Shown in pieces: positions 1-5,968 of a stretch of DNA of 7,288 nucleotides. The translations under genes were made by a program, and so were the position numbers. The notes under the pieces were generated by a model that had not been told where the DNA came from, made no database searches, and saw only the letters and a program-made list of their open reading frames with translations. Position 1 is the stretch's first letter, and each line of letters begins with the position of its first letter. The DNA comes from Methylophilaceae bacterium (GTDB lineage Bacteria > Pseudomonadota > Gammaproteobacteria > Burkholderiales > Methylophilaceae): NCBI GenBank assembly GCA_947379975.1, contig CANCPF010000054.1, forward strand, positions 1 to 7,288, given 5' to 3'.

Positions 1-243
1 AATAAAGAGCGCGATATACAAAATATCAAAGTTGAGTTTCAACGTAAGCAACGCGAATTACGCGAAGATATCAATCTACGTAAAAATGAAGAACTTGGTA
101 GCCTGCAAGATCGTATTAATAAAGCCGTGCAAACTGTTGCTAAAGCAGAAAGCTATGATTTAGTCATGTACAGTGGCGTGGCTTACGCAGCGGATAAAAT
201 TGATATTACCGATAAAGTTTTAAAATTATTAGGTAAAAAGTAA
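1..243 (+). CDS. skp: Periplasmic chaperone Skp/OmpH, C-terminal fragment (5' end outside window)
   Basis: Frame 1 is open from the window edge to a TAA at 241–243 and encodes 80 residues; the start lies upstream. The first half is a charged, Lys/Arg/Glu/Gln-rich amphipathic stretch typical of the coiled-coil tentacle arms of Skp. The end carries the family's C-terminal signature (YDLVMYSGVAYA, then DITDKVLKLLGKK), where the chain returns to the trimerisation body. In the family, Skp is an exported trimeric holdase that binds unfolded outer membrane proteins leaving the Sec translocon and delivers them to the BAM complex. Its place directly before lpxD matches the widespread bamA–skp–lpxD–fabZ–lpxA–lpxB order, so bamA is expected just upstream. 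The signal peptide cannot be seen. Identification is secure although only about half the protein is present. Confidence 0.93.
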   Translation, partial: NKERDIQNIKVEFQRKQRELREDINLRKNEELGSLQDRINKAVQTVAKAESYDLVMYSGVAYAADKIDITDKVLKLLGKK

Positions 244-296
244 TTTAAGCCATACCGTTCATTTAATTTAGTCGCTATTTCTTTAAGGGTAAGCTA

Positions 297-1331
297 ATGA
301 GTAAACAATACTCACTTAGTGCTATTGCACAGACCTTAGGTGGCTATGTACTTGGTGACGAGACGGTATCAATATCACGCGTTGCATCTTTAGCTAATGC
401 AAAGTCTGGCGACATTTGTTTTATCAATGATGCTAAATATCAAAAAGCACTTGTTTCATGCGAAGCAAGTGCTTTTGTATTAAAAGAGCGTGATGCAGAT
501 TTAACTACACTTCCTAGAATTATTGTCGATAATCCTTATGCGTATTTTGCTAAGCTTTCTGCGTTTTTAAATCCTCCTGCCACGGTTAAGCTAGGTATTG
601 CGTTATCCGCTGTGGTAGATGCAACCGCAACTATTCCTGCCTCTTGTAGCGTCGGGCCTATGGTTGTCATTGGTGAAAATGTAGTGCTGGGTGAACATGT
701 GGTTATTGGCGCTGGCTGTGTCATAGAAAATAACGTCACGATTGCCGACAACGCGCGCTTAGAGCCACACGTTGTTATCAAGCATGATTGCGTAATAGGC
801 CCTCATTGCCACCTATTTTCTGGCGCAGTGATAGGTTCAGATGGTTTTGGTTATGCCAAAGAATCTGGCGTCTGGCTTAAAATACCGCAAGTTGGCCGTG
901 TTGTGATTCATGCCAATGTGGATGTTGGTGCAAACACTACGATAGACCGTGGTGCTTTAGATGACACGATTATCGAAGAGGGCGTTAAGCTGGATAATCT
1001 GATTCAAATTGGCCATAACTGCATTATTGGCGCAAACACGGTAATTGCTGGTGCCACAGGTATTGCCGGCAGTGCCAAGATTGGCCGACATTGTAAGATT
1101 GGTGGCGCTGCGATGATTTTGGGGCACTTAACTATCGCTGATCACGTCACTATCTCGCCAGGAAGCATGATTACACGTTCTTTAGCGAAGGCCGATACCT
1201 ACACCGCGCTAATGCCTTTTCAAACCCATAAGGCCTGGCTGAATACTGCGGCTAAAATCCGCCACCTAGATAGCTTGTCAGCGCAAATTAAAAATCTAGA
1301 AAAAGAGCTGGCTCTGTTAAAATCTATCTAA
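297..1331 (+). CDS. lpxD: UDP-3-O-acylglucosamine N-acyltransferase LpxD
   Basis: Cytoplasmic acyltransferase that adds a 3-hydroxyacyl chain from acyl carrier protein to the 2-amino group of UDP-3-O-acyl-glucosamine, the third step of lipid A synthesis. The 344 residues match the usual length (E. coli 341). Residues 1–100 form the N-terminal uridine-binding domain. Residues 105–290 are hexapeptide repeats building a left-handed beta helix, with the LpxD signatures SDGFGYA (181–187) and GANTTIDRGALDD (211–223). His240 in QIGHN corresponds to catalytic His239 of E. coli. The C-terminal helix (about 312–344) is the region that contacts ACP. Met291 aligns with the E. coli Met290 acyl-chain ruler. 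The ATG at 297 has a good ribosome site (AAGGG, 285–289) seven bases upstream. It starts 53 bp after skp, so co-transcription is likely. A long hairpin lies within codons 49–60. Confidence 0.98.
   Translation: MSKQYSLSAIAQTLGGYVLGDETVSISRVASLANAKSGDICFINDAKYQKALVSCEASAFVLKERDADLTTLPRIIVDNPYAYFAKLSAFLNPPATVKLGIALSAVVDATATIPASCSVGPMVVIGENVVLGEHVVIGAGCVIENNVTIADNARLEPHVVIKHDCVIGPHCHLFSGAVIGSDGFGYAKESGVWLKIPQVGRVVIHANVDVGANTTIDRGALDDTIIEEGVKLDNLIQIGHNCIIGANTVIAGATGIAGSAKIGRHCKIGGAAMILGHLTIADHVTISPGSMITRSLAKADTYTALMPFQTHKAWLNTAAKIRHLDSLSAQIKNLEKELALLKSI
443..476. other. Long inverted repeat inside lpxD (terminator-like hairpin)
   Basis: AAAAGCACTTG (443–453) is followed by its exact reverse complement CAAGTGCTTTT (466–476). 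The intervening twelve bases pair further: T454·G465 as a wobble, then TTC (455–457) with GAA (462–464). This leaves an ATGC tetraloop, so the RNA could form about 15 continuous pairs. The arms end in runs of A and T, giving four U after the stem on the plus strand and five U on the minus strand, as in bidirectional intrinsic terminators. It spans codons 49–60 of lpxD, in the uridine-binding domain. Whether it terminates transcription, directs RNase cleavage or is coincidental cannot be told from sequence alone. Confidence 0.6.
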
Positions 1332-1421
1332 TCAAGATTAATTAATGTCCAAGCTAGAGACATGCATTTAACTGGCAATAGCATCAATTAGCACCTAACT
1401 AAAAAGTAAGCTGAGATAATA
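1332..1421 (+). other. lpxD–fabZ intergenic spacer
   Basis: At 90 bp this is the longest gap in the plus-strand operon. It holds a small imperfect stem (ATGTC at 1345–1349 with GACAT at 1359–1363, nine-base loop) with no T run, and no convincing sigma70 promoter. The heptamer GTAAGCT occurs here (1406–1412) and also just before lpxD (289–295), possibly by chance. The spacer could carry a weak internal promoter or mRNA-processing site, but nothing decisive is visible. Confidence 0.3.
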
Positions 1422-1898
1422 ATGACTAACGAAATCACTTCAACAAGTATGGACATCCATGAAATATTGGATCATTTACCGCACCGTTACCCATTCGTGC
1501 TGGTAGACCGCGTATTGTCTATGGAATTAGGCAAAGAAATCACCGCGATTAAAAATGTGACGATCAACGAACCATTTTTCCCGGGACATTTTCCATATCA
1601 TCCAGTAATGCCAGGTGTATTAATTATTGAGGCGATGGCACAGGCTGCCGCCATTTTGTCTTTCAAAACGATGAACGTTAAGCCTAGCGATGATTCAGTT
1701 TACTATTTTGCTGGTATCGATAACGCGCGATTTAAGAAGCCAGTGTCACCAGGTGACCAAATTGTGCTTAACGTTAAAATTGACCGTATTTTAAAAGGCA
1801 TTTGGAAATATTCAGGTGTGGCTCGTGTTGATGGCGCCATTGTCGCTGAAGCACAAATGATGTGCATACTAAAAGCAATCGATAAAAAAGAGAAGTAA
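1422..1898 (+). CDS. fabZ: 3-hydroxyacyl-[acyl-carrier-protein] dehydratase FabZ
   Basis: Cytoplasmic hot-dog-fold dehydratase of type II fatty acid synthesis that converts 3-hydroxyacyl-ACP to trans-2-enoyl-ACP. It competes with LpxA and LpxD for the same 3-hydroxyacyl-ACP substrates, which explains its place among the lpx genes. The 158 residues contain the family signatures LPHRYPFVLVDRV (19–31), GHFP (55–58) with catalytic His56, and MPGVLIIEAMAQ (63–74) with catalytic Glu70; the His–Glu spacing of 14 is that of the family. The FAGIDNARFKKPVSPGD segment (96–112) is also characteristic. I keep ATG 1422 because a weak TGAGA (1412–1416) precedes it. Met10 (1449) lies nearer the conserved core and would give a more usual 149 residues, but lacks a ribosome site. 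The gene ends three bases before lpxA, so the two are probably translationally coupled. Confidence 0.97.
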   Translation: MTNEITSTSMDIHEILDHLPHRYPFVLVDRVLSMELGKEITAIKNVTINEPFFPGHFPYHPVMPGVLIIEAMAQAAAILSFKTMNVKPSDDSVYYFAGIDNARFKKPVSPGDQIVLNVKIDRILKGIWKYSGVARVDGAIVAEAQMMCILKAIDKKEK

Positions 1899-1901
1899 GT
1901 A

Positions 1902-2684
1902 ATGCTAGTAGCAAAAATCCACCCAACGGCTATTATCGATGCCACGGCAGAGCTAGATTCCAGTGTAGAAGTAGGCCCTTTTTCTATTATTGGCGCCAAC
2001 GTTAAAATTGACGCGGGCACGCGCGTTGCCGGTCATGTCATGATTAATGGCCCGACCAATATTGGTAAGAATAATCATATTTTTCAGTATTCTTCACTTG
2101 GTGAGGCGCCGCAAGATAAAAAGTACAATGGTGAGCCAACTTTATTAGAAATTGGCGATAACAATACTATTCGCGAGTTTTGTACTTTTAACCGCGGTAC
2201 TGTTCAAGATAAAAATACCACTAAGATAGGCAACGATAACTGGATTATGGCTTATGTGCACATCGCGCATGACTGTCAGATAGGTAATCACACTATTTTA
2301 GCCAATAACTCTTCTTTGGCCGGTCATGTAGATATTGACGATTATGCTATTTTAGGCGGTTTCACACTTATCCATCAATTTTGTAAAATTGGATCACACG
2401 TCATTACGGCTGTCGGTTCAGTGGTATTTAAAGATATTCCGCCTTACGTAATGGCTGCCGGTTACGATGGAAAACCGCACGGAATTAATGCTGAGGGCCT
2501 AAAACGTAGAGGATTTAGCCCTGAAAGTATTTTACAAATCAAACGTGCGTATAAAGCCTTATATCGTAATGGACTCTCTTTAGAAGAAGCTAAAGTCGAA
2601 TTGGCTAGCATGCAAAAAAACACGCCAGAAATTAGTTTGCTGACAGAGTTCCTTAGCAAATCTACTCGCGGTATCGTTCGCTAG
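1902..2684 (+). CDS. lpxA: UDP-N-acetylglucosamine acyltransferase LpxA
   Basis: First enzyme of lipid A synthesis; it moves a 3-hydroxyacyl chain from ACP to the 3-OH of UDP-GlcNAc in the cytoplasm and acts as a trimer. The 260 residues (E. coli 262) begin with hexapeptide repeats (about 7–180) and end in a helical ACP-binding domain with GLKRRGF (199–205) and the terminal STRGIVR. The key histidines are present: His120 and catalytic His123 in HIAHD, His142 in AGHV and His158 in HQFC, equal to E. coli 122, 125, 144 and 160. At the acyl-chain ruler (E. coli Gly173) this protein has Val171, which suggests a chain shorter than C14. AGAAG (1891–1895), overlapping the end of fabZ, provides the ribosome site for the ATG three bases after the fabZ stop. 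Confidence 0.98.
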   Translation: MLVAKIHPTAIIDATAELDSSVEVGPFSIIGANVKIDAGTRVAGHVMINGPTNIGKNNHIFQYSSLGEAPQDKKYNGEPTLLEIGDNNTIREFCTFNRGTVQDKNTTKIGNDNWIMAYVHIAHDCQIGNHTILANNSSLAGHVDIDDYAILGGFTLIHQFCKIGSHVITAVGSVVFKDIPPYVMAAGYDGKPHGINAEGLKRRGFSPESILQIKRAYKALYRNGLSLEEAKVELASMQKNTPEISLLTEFLSKSTRGIVR

Positions 2685-2693
2685 GTTATCTGT

Positions 2694-3827
2694 ATGCTTA
2701 GGATTGGGATTGTGGCGGGTGAAGCCTCAGGTGATTTGCTTGGCAGTCATCTTATACAGGCATTAAAACAAAAGCGTGCCGATATCGAATTTGTCGGTAT
2801 CGCTGGTCCTAAGATGATTGGCGATGGGGCGCAGTCGCTATTTCCGATTGAACGCTTGTCTGTGCGTGGTTATGTGGAAGTCATTAAACATTTATTTGGT
2901 TTACTTAGGTTACGCCGCCAGCTACTGAATTATTTTTTAAACAATCGGATAGATTTGTTCATTGGAATTGATGCCCCAGATTTCAATTTTTGGCTAGAAA
3001 AAAAGCTTAAAAATAAAGGCATTAAAACCATACATTACGTCAGTCCTTCTATTTGGGCTTGGCGTAAAAATAGGCTAAAAAAAATCAAACGTGCGGTGAC
3101 GCACATGTTGGCCTTATTTCCGTTTGAGCCGGCTTTATATGAAAAAGCAGGCATTCCTGTCACTTATGTTGGACATCCATTGGCCGATATGTTGCCTATG
3201 GTACCGGACGTTGCGGCTGCACGGTTAGCGCTAAAATTAAATTCTAGCTCATTGGTCGTGGCTATGCTGCCAGGTAGCCGGCAAAGTGAAGTGCAGCAGC
3301 ATGCTGAATTGTTTGTTAAAACGGCCAAGCTAATCTATGCAGAACAGCCTAATGCGATTTTTTTAGCCCCTTTAATCACACGTGAGACTCGCCAAATATT
3401 TGAATTGGCGATTTTTCACGAAGAAGCTAGTTTGCCTATACAAATATTGTTTGGCCATGCACATGAGGCGATGGAAGCGGCTGATGTCATTATTGTCGCT
3501 TCTGGTACAGCAACACTTGAAGCTGCTTTATTGAAAAAGCCGATGGTGATTACCTATCGTATGTCTAATTTAAGCTGGAAAATACTTAAGCGTATGCGTC
3601 TGCAACCTTATGTAGGCTTGCCAAATATCTTAGCTGGTAAATTTGTTGTACCTGAATTGCTGCAAGATGATTCAACTCCAGAAAAATTAGCTGAAGCTGC
3701 ATTAAAACTGCTGCTTGATACCGATTATGCTGCCGAAATTAAAGCTGAATTTATAGAAATTCACCACAGTTTGCGGCAAAATACCGCTGAAAAAGCGGCT
3801 GTGGCCATACTGGCTCATTTGTCATAA
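2694..3827 (+). CDS. lpxB: Lipid A disaccharide synthase LpxB
   Basis: Membrane-associated GT-B glycosyltransferase (family GT19) that joins 2,3-diacylglucosamine-1-phosphate (lipid X) to UDP-2,3-diacylglucosamine, giving the beta-1,6 disaccharide of lipid A and UDP. The 377 residues agree with the family (E. coli 382). Visible signatures are GEASGD (9–14), GIDAPDFN (91–98), PSIWAWRKNR (118–127), YVGHPLAD (158–165), LPGSRQSEV (192–200), SGTATLEAALLKKPMV (270–285) and GLPNILAGKFVVPELLQ (308–324). No transmembrane helix is expected; basic and hydrophobic surface patches such as 69–76 and 124–133 may bind the membrane. The ATG lies nine bases after lpxA, with only a weak TAGG (2682–2685) overlapping the lpxA stop, so translation probably depends on coupling. 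Codons for Lys127–Lys130 include an eight-A run (3077–3084), a possible slippage site. Confidence 0.98.
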   Translation: MLRIGIVAGEASGDLLGSHLIQALKQKRADIEFVGIAGPKMIGDGAQSLFPIERLSVRGYVEVIKHLFGLLRLRRQLLNYFLNNRIDLFIGIDAPDFNFWLEKKLKNKGIKTIHYVSPSIWAWRKNRLKKIKRAVTHMLALFPFEPALYEKAGIPVTYVGHPLADMLPMVPDVAAARLALKLNSSSLVVAMLPGSRQSEVQQHAELFVKTAKLIYAEQPNAIFLAPLITRETRQIFELAIFHEEASLPIQILFGHAHEAMEAADVIIVASGTATLEAALLKKPMVITYRMSNLSWKILKRMRLQPYVGLPNILAGKFVVPELLQDDSTPEKLAEAALKLLLDTDYAAEIKAEFIEIHHSLRQNTAEKAAVAILAHLS

Positions 3828-3852
3828 TTATTCTAAACACGCTTAAACATCC

Positions 3853-4458
3853 ATGGCATTAACATTAATTTGTGGCGTAGATGAAGCTGGTCGCGGACCA
3901 TTGGCTGGTGCGGTATATGCCGCTGCGGTGATTTTAAATCCTGAACGGACAATATCAGGTCTCGCTGATTCAAAAAAACTATCTGAAAAAAAACGTGATT
4001 TATTAAGTATTGAAATCAAGCAGCACGCATTAGCTTGGGCGATTGCGAGTAGTAGCGTAGAAGAAATTGACGATATTAATATTCTGCAAGCCAGTTTATT
4101 AGCGATGAAACGCGCGATTGAACTACTTCAGCAGCAATTTAATAGTGCGTTAAATTCAGCTGAAATATTTGTCCAAGTCGATGGTAATAAGTGCCCTAAA
4201 ATAGACTTGCCATGTGAGGCAATCGTCCAGGGCGATAGTAAAGTACAAGCTATTTCTGCCGCGTCTATTTTGGCTAAAGTGGCGCGTGATGATGAGTTAT
4301 ATGCTTTGGATAAGGAATATCCGAACTATGGATTTGCCAAGCATAAAGGTTACCCAACTGCCTTTCATCTGGAGATGCTGGCTTTACATGGCGTTTCGCC
4401 TATACACAGACTTAGTTATGCGCCCGTTAAAAAAATAATGTTGCTTAACTTAACTTAA
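3853..4458 (+). CDS. rnhB: Ribonuclease HII
   Basis: Metal-dependent endonuclease that cuts the RNA strand of RNA/DNA hybrids and starts removal of single ribonucleotides misincorporated in DNA. The 201 residues (E. coli 198) begin with the diagnostic GVDEAGRGPLAGAV (8–21), providing Asp10 and Glu11. Asp110 in QVDGN and Asp128 in QGDSK complete the DEDD active site. SAASILAKVARD (135–146) and KHKGYPT (163–169, with the ribonucleotide-sensing Tyr167) are also family hallmarks. The ATG is the only possible start because an in-frame TAA sits at 3844–3846 and the conserved core begins at residue 8, yet no Shine–Dalgarno sequence precedes it. It follows lpxB by 25 bp, the usual last position of the lpx operon. 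The final codons run through a CTTAA tandem repeat. Confidence 0.97.
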   Translation: MALTLICGVDEAGRGPLAGAVYAAAVILNPERTISGLADSKKLSEKKRDLLSIEIKQHALAWAIASSSVEEIDDINILQASLLAMKRAIELLQQQFNSALNSAEIFVQVDGNKCPKIDLPCEAIVQGDSKVQAISAASILAKVARDDELYALDKEYPNYGFAKHKGYPTAFHLEMLALHGVSPIHRLSYAPVKKIMLLNLT

Positions 4459-4460
4459 CT
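4444..4460. repeat. CTTAA pentamer tandem repeat at the rnhB 3' end
   Basis: The pentamer CTTAA is repeated three times and followed by CT (about 3.4 copies). It covers the last four sense codons and the stop of rnhB. Loss or gain of a unit would shift frame but alter only the last few residues of RNase HII, so it should be tolerated. Confidence 0.6.
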
Positions 4461-4462
4461 GC

Positions 4463-4486
4463 AAAAGCCTAAGTCAGAAACTAGGC
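4463..4486 (-). terminator. Weak intrinsic terminator candidate after the methyltransferase gene
   Basis: Read on the minus strand, GCCTA (4486–4482) pairs with TAGGC (4471–4467) around a ten-base loop, or as an ACT/AGT-extended stem with one bulge. Four T residues (4466–4463) follow. It overlaps the TAG stop of the methyltransferase gene. The stem is short, so termination would be inefficient. On the plus strand no T run follows the hairpin, so it does not obviously end the rnhB transcript. Confidence 0.35.
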
Positions 4487-5191
4487 CAGTAATAAAAATA
4501 CTGTTGGCCGTTTATGTAGTTCTGGCAGTGGATTTTTTTTCCAGCTGGCAATCGTTTTTGTGATAATCATTTCAGTGCTTAAGCTGATATCACAAGCCAC
4601 ACACAGTCTAGTATTAGGCTGACATACCGCTAAAATCGCCTCTAACATGTGCTGGTTACGATAAGGCGTTTCAATGAATAATTGTGTTTCTTTGTGGCTT
4701 AAAGAACGTTTTTCAATCTCTTTAAGCTTTTGATTGCGCAAGGCTTTGTCGATAGGTAGATAGCCTAAGAAAGCGAACTGCTGGCCATTTAGACCAGAAG
4801 CCATTAAGCTTAATACGATAGAACTTGGCCCGACAAATGGCACAACACGAACGCCTTTTTGGTGCGCTAACTCAACCAGCTTAGCCCCAGGGTCAGCAAT
4901 ACCTGGGCAGCCAGCATCGCTCATGAGGCCAACATCTTTGCCTGCTAATAACGGTGTTAATAAGCCCGCTACATCCTTATCTTCAGTATGTTCATTGAGT
5001 AAGTTTAATGTTAACTCACGCACCGGCTTAATGGTTTTAATGGTGCTTAGAAAATGGCGTGCCGACTTTTCACTTTCAACCACAAAGGTGTCGAGTTGCT
5101 GAGCAAGACTAAGCACATCGCCTGGCAACACTTTGCTAATATTGTCGTCTCCAAGTGTGACTGGGATTAAATATAAGGTTCCAATTTTCAC
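4481..5191 (-). CDS. SAM-dependent methyltransferase, short RsmI-like (tetrapyrrole methylase fold)
   Basis: A 236-residue protein of the tetrapyrrole (corrin/porphyrin) methylase superfamily. It resembles RsmI, which 2'-O-methylates C1402 of 16S rRNA, but is about 50 residues shorter and differs in detail. Visible signatures are GTLYLIPVTLGDD at the N-terminus (4–16), GLMSDAGCPGIADPG (88–102), the SAM-binding VVPFVGPSS (117–124), FLGYLP (141–146) and FIETPYRN (172–179, like FxExPxR in RsmI). No signal peptide or membrane segment is seen. The start is GTG (minus strand, 5191–5189), supported by AGGG five bases upstream; the conserved GTLYL begins at residue 4, so no longer start is needed. 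It lies 119 bp after maf on the same strand and converges on rnhB. I am sure of the fold but not of the substrate: an RNA target is plausible, and a true RsmI may be encoded elsewhere. Confidence 0.85.
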   Translation of the reverse strand: MKIGTLYLIPVTLGDDNISKVLPGDVLSLAQQLDTFVVESEKSARHFLSTIKTIKPVRELTLNLLNEHTEDKDVAGLLTPLLAGKDVGLMSDAGCPGIADPGAKLVELAHQKGVRVVPFVGPSSIVLSLMASGLNGQQFAFLGYLPIDKALRNQKLKEIEKRSLSHKETQLFIETPYRNQHMLEAILAVCQPNTRLCVACDISLSTEMIITKTIASWKKNPLPELHKRPTVFLLLA

Positions 5192-5196
5192 AAATT

Positions 5197-5200
5197 CCCT
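5197..5200 (-). promoter_or_regulatory. Ribosome binding site supporting a GTG start
   Basis: AGGG on the minus strand lies five bases before the GTG at 5191–5189. No in-frame ATG fits the conserved N-terminus, so this site fixes the methyltransferase start. Confidence 0.6.
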
Positions 5201-5212
5201 AACTTTTGATGA

Positions 5213-5233
5213 GCTAATAGTAGATTTATTAGC
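5213..5233. repeat. Perfect 7-bp inverted repeat between maf and the methyltransferase gene
   Basis: GCTAATA (5213–5219) is followed, after a seven-base spacer, by TATTAGC (5227–5233). No T run follows on the minus strand, so it is not an ordinary terminator for maf. On the plus strand GATTTTA follows, a poor tail. It sits about 22 bp ahead of the methyltransferase start. It could be an operator-like dyad or a leader hairpin; it is AT-rich and may be coincidental. Confidence 0.35.
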
Positions 5234-5310
5234 GATTTTACCGATGATGTCGTTACTTGTTTATATTCACAATAAGTTGGCTTAGATTTAACTTCGCCAG
5301 TACTAGGTGC

Positions 5311-5892
5311 TTATATTACATTTACACCTTCATTAAATAACATGCTGACTAGTTTGATGAGCGGTAAGCCAATAAGCGCATTGGGGTCATCTCCGGTCAT
5401 TTTTTCTATAATAGCGATGCCCAAACCTTCTGATTTTGCACTACCAGCACATTGATACGGTTGCTCTTTAATTAAGTAACTTTCAATCTGTGCATCACTT
5501 AAATCTCTAAATGTCACAATATAAGGAACAACCTCAGCCTGCATATTAAGGGTAAGCGGGTTGTATAGGCATAGCGCGCTATGAAAAACCACTTCTCGGC
5601 CACGCATAAGGCGTAATTGCTTGGTCGCGTTGTCATGCGTTAGCGGTTTTCCTAGTTGTATATTATCCAAGGTTGCCACTTGGTCACAGCCGATAATCAG
5701 CGCATTAGGATTATCTAACGCCACTTTTCTAGCTTTAACTTGAGCTAATCTTAAGGCCGTTTCTTGCGGTAGTTCCTGTGCTAACGCGCTTTCATCTACG
5801 TCTGGCGTGACGCAACTAAATGGTAATTGCAAGCGTGTTAATAACTCACGTCGATAAACGGAGGATGAAGCTAGGATTAGATTTGCATGCAT
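5311..5892 (-). CDS. maf: Maf-family nucleotide pyrophosphatase, YceF type (probable m7GTP pyrophosphatase)
   Basis: House-cleaning enzyme that hydrolyses a modified nucleoside triphosphate to the monophosphate and pyrophosphate in the cytoplasm. The 193 residues match E. coli YceF (194) in length and pattern. They include the substrate loop LASSSVYRRELL (7–18), the catalytic region IIGCDQVATLD (66–76) with Asp70, GKPLT (81–85), CAGSAKSEGLG (148–158) and DPNALIGLPLI (169–179). The CAGSxKSEG and DPNxLIGLPLI motifs favour the YceF group, which prefers 7-methyl-GTP, over the YhdE group (dTTP/UTP). The ATG at 5892–5890 gives the normal N-terminus, but no clear Shine–Dalgarno precedes it. The terminator of the gene upstream ends only 23 bp before this start. 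The older name, septum formation inhibitor, reflects an overexpression phenotype in Bacillus. Confidence 0.94.
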   Translation of the reverse strand: MHANLILASSSVYRRELLTRLQLPFSCVTPDVDESALAQELPQETALRLAQVKARKVALDNPNALIIGCDQVATLDNIQLGKPLTHDNATKQLRLMRGREVVFHSALCLYNPLTLNMQAEVVPYIVTFRDLSDAQIESYLIKEQPYQCAGSAKSEGLGIAIIEKMTGDDPNALIGLPLIKLVSMLFNEGVNVI

Positions 5893-5915
5893 ATTTTTGG
5901 CTAAATTGTGTGAAT

Positions 5916-5946
5916 AAAAAAAGCCGACATAAAAGTGCTGTCGGCT
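5916..5946 (-). terminator. Intrinsic terminator of the oadA/pycB transcript
   Basis: On the minus strand AGCCGACA (5946–5939) pairs perfectly with TGTCGGCT (5929–5922) around a nine-base loop and is followed at once by T residues (5921–5916; seven in a row counting the last stem base). The 8-bp GC-containing stem and T tract make this the clearest terminator in the window. It starts 22 bp after the stop codon of the carboxyltransferase gene and ends 23 bp before the maf start. Confidence 0.85.
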
Positions 5947-5968
5947 AAAGATTTATATCGCTAATCGA

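Noticed and set aside
536..781. 81-codon open frame on the minus strand within lpxD
   Set aside because: Thr/Ala/Pro-rich translation is the antisense image of the hexapeptide-repeat codons; no ribosome site or domain supports it.
1703..2020. 105-codon open frame on the minus strand across the fabZ–lpxA boundary
   Set aside because: It lies antisense to two certain genes, has no recognisable domain, and its composition is what the reverse of fabZ and lpxA coding sequence would give.
2462..2659. 65-codon open frame on the minus strand within lpxA
   Set aside because: Fully antisense to the conserved LpxA C-terminal domain, with no independent support.
3784..3798. CCGCT/AGCGG hairpin with a GAAAA loop near the lpxB 3' end
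   Set aside because: Only five base pairs with no T run after it on the plus strand; compatible with chance in coding sequence.
4214..4438. 74-codon open frame on the plus strand inside rnhB
   Set aside because: Out-of-frame shadow of the conserved RNase HII active-site region, rich in Trp, Met and Arg, with no known domain.
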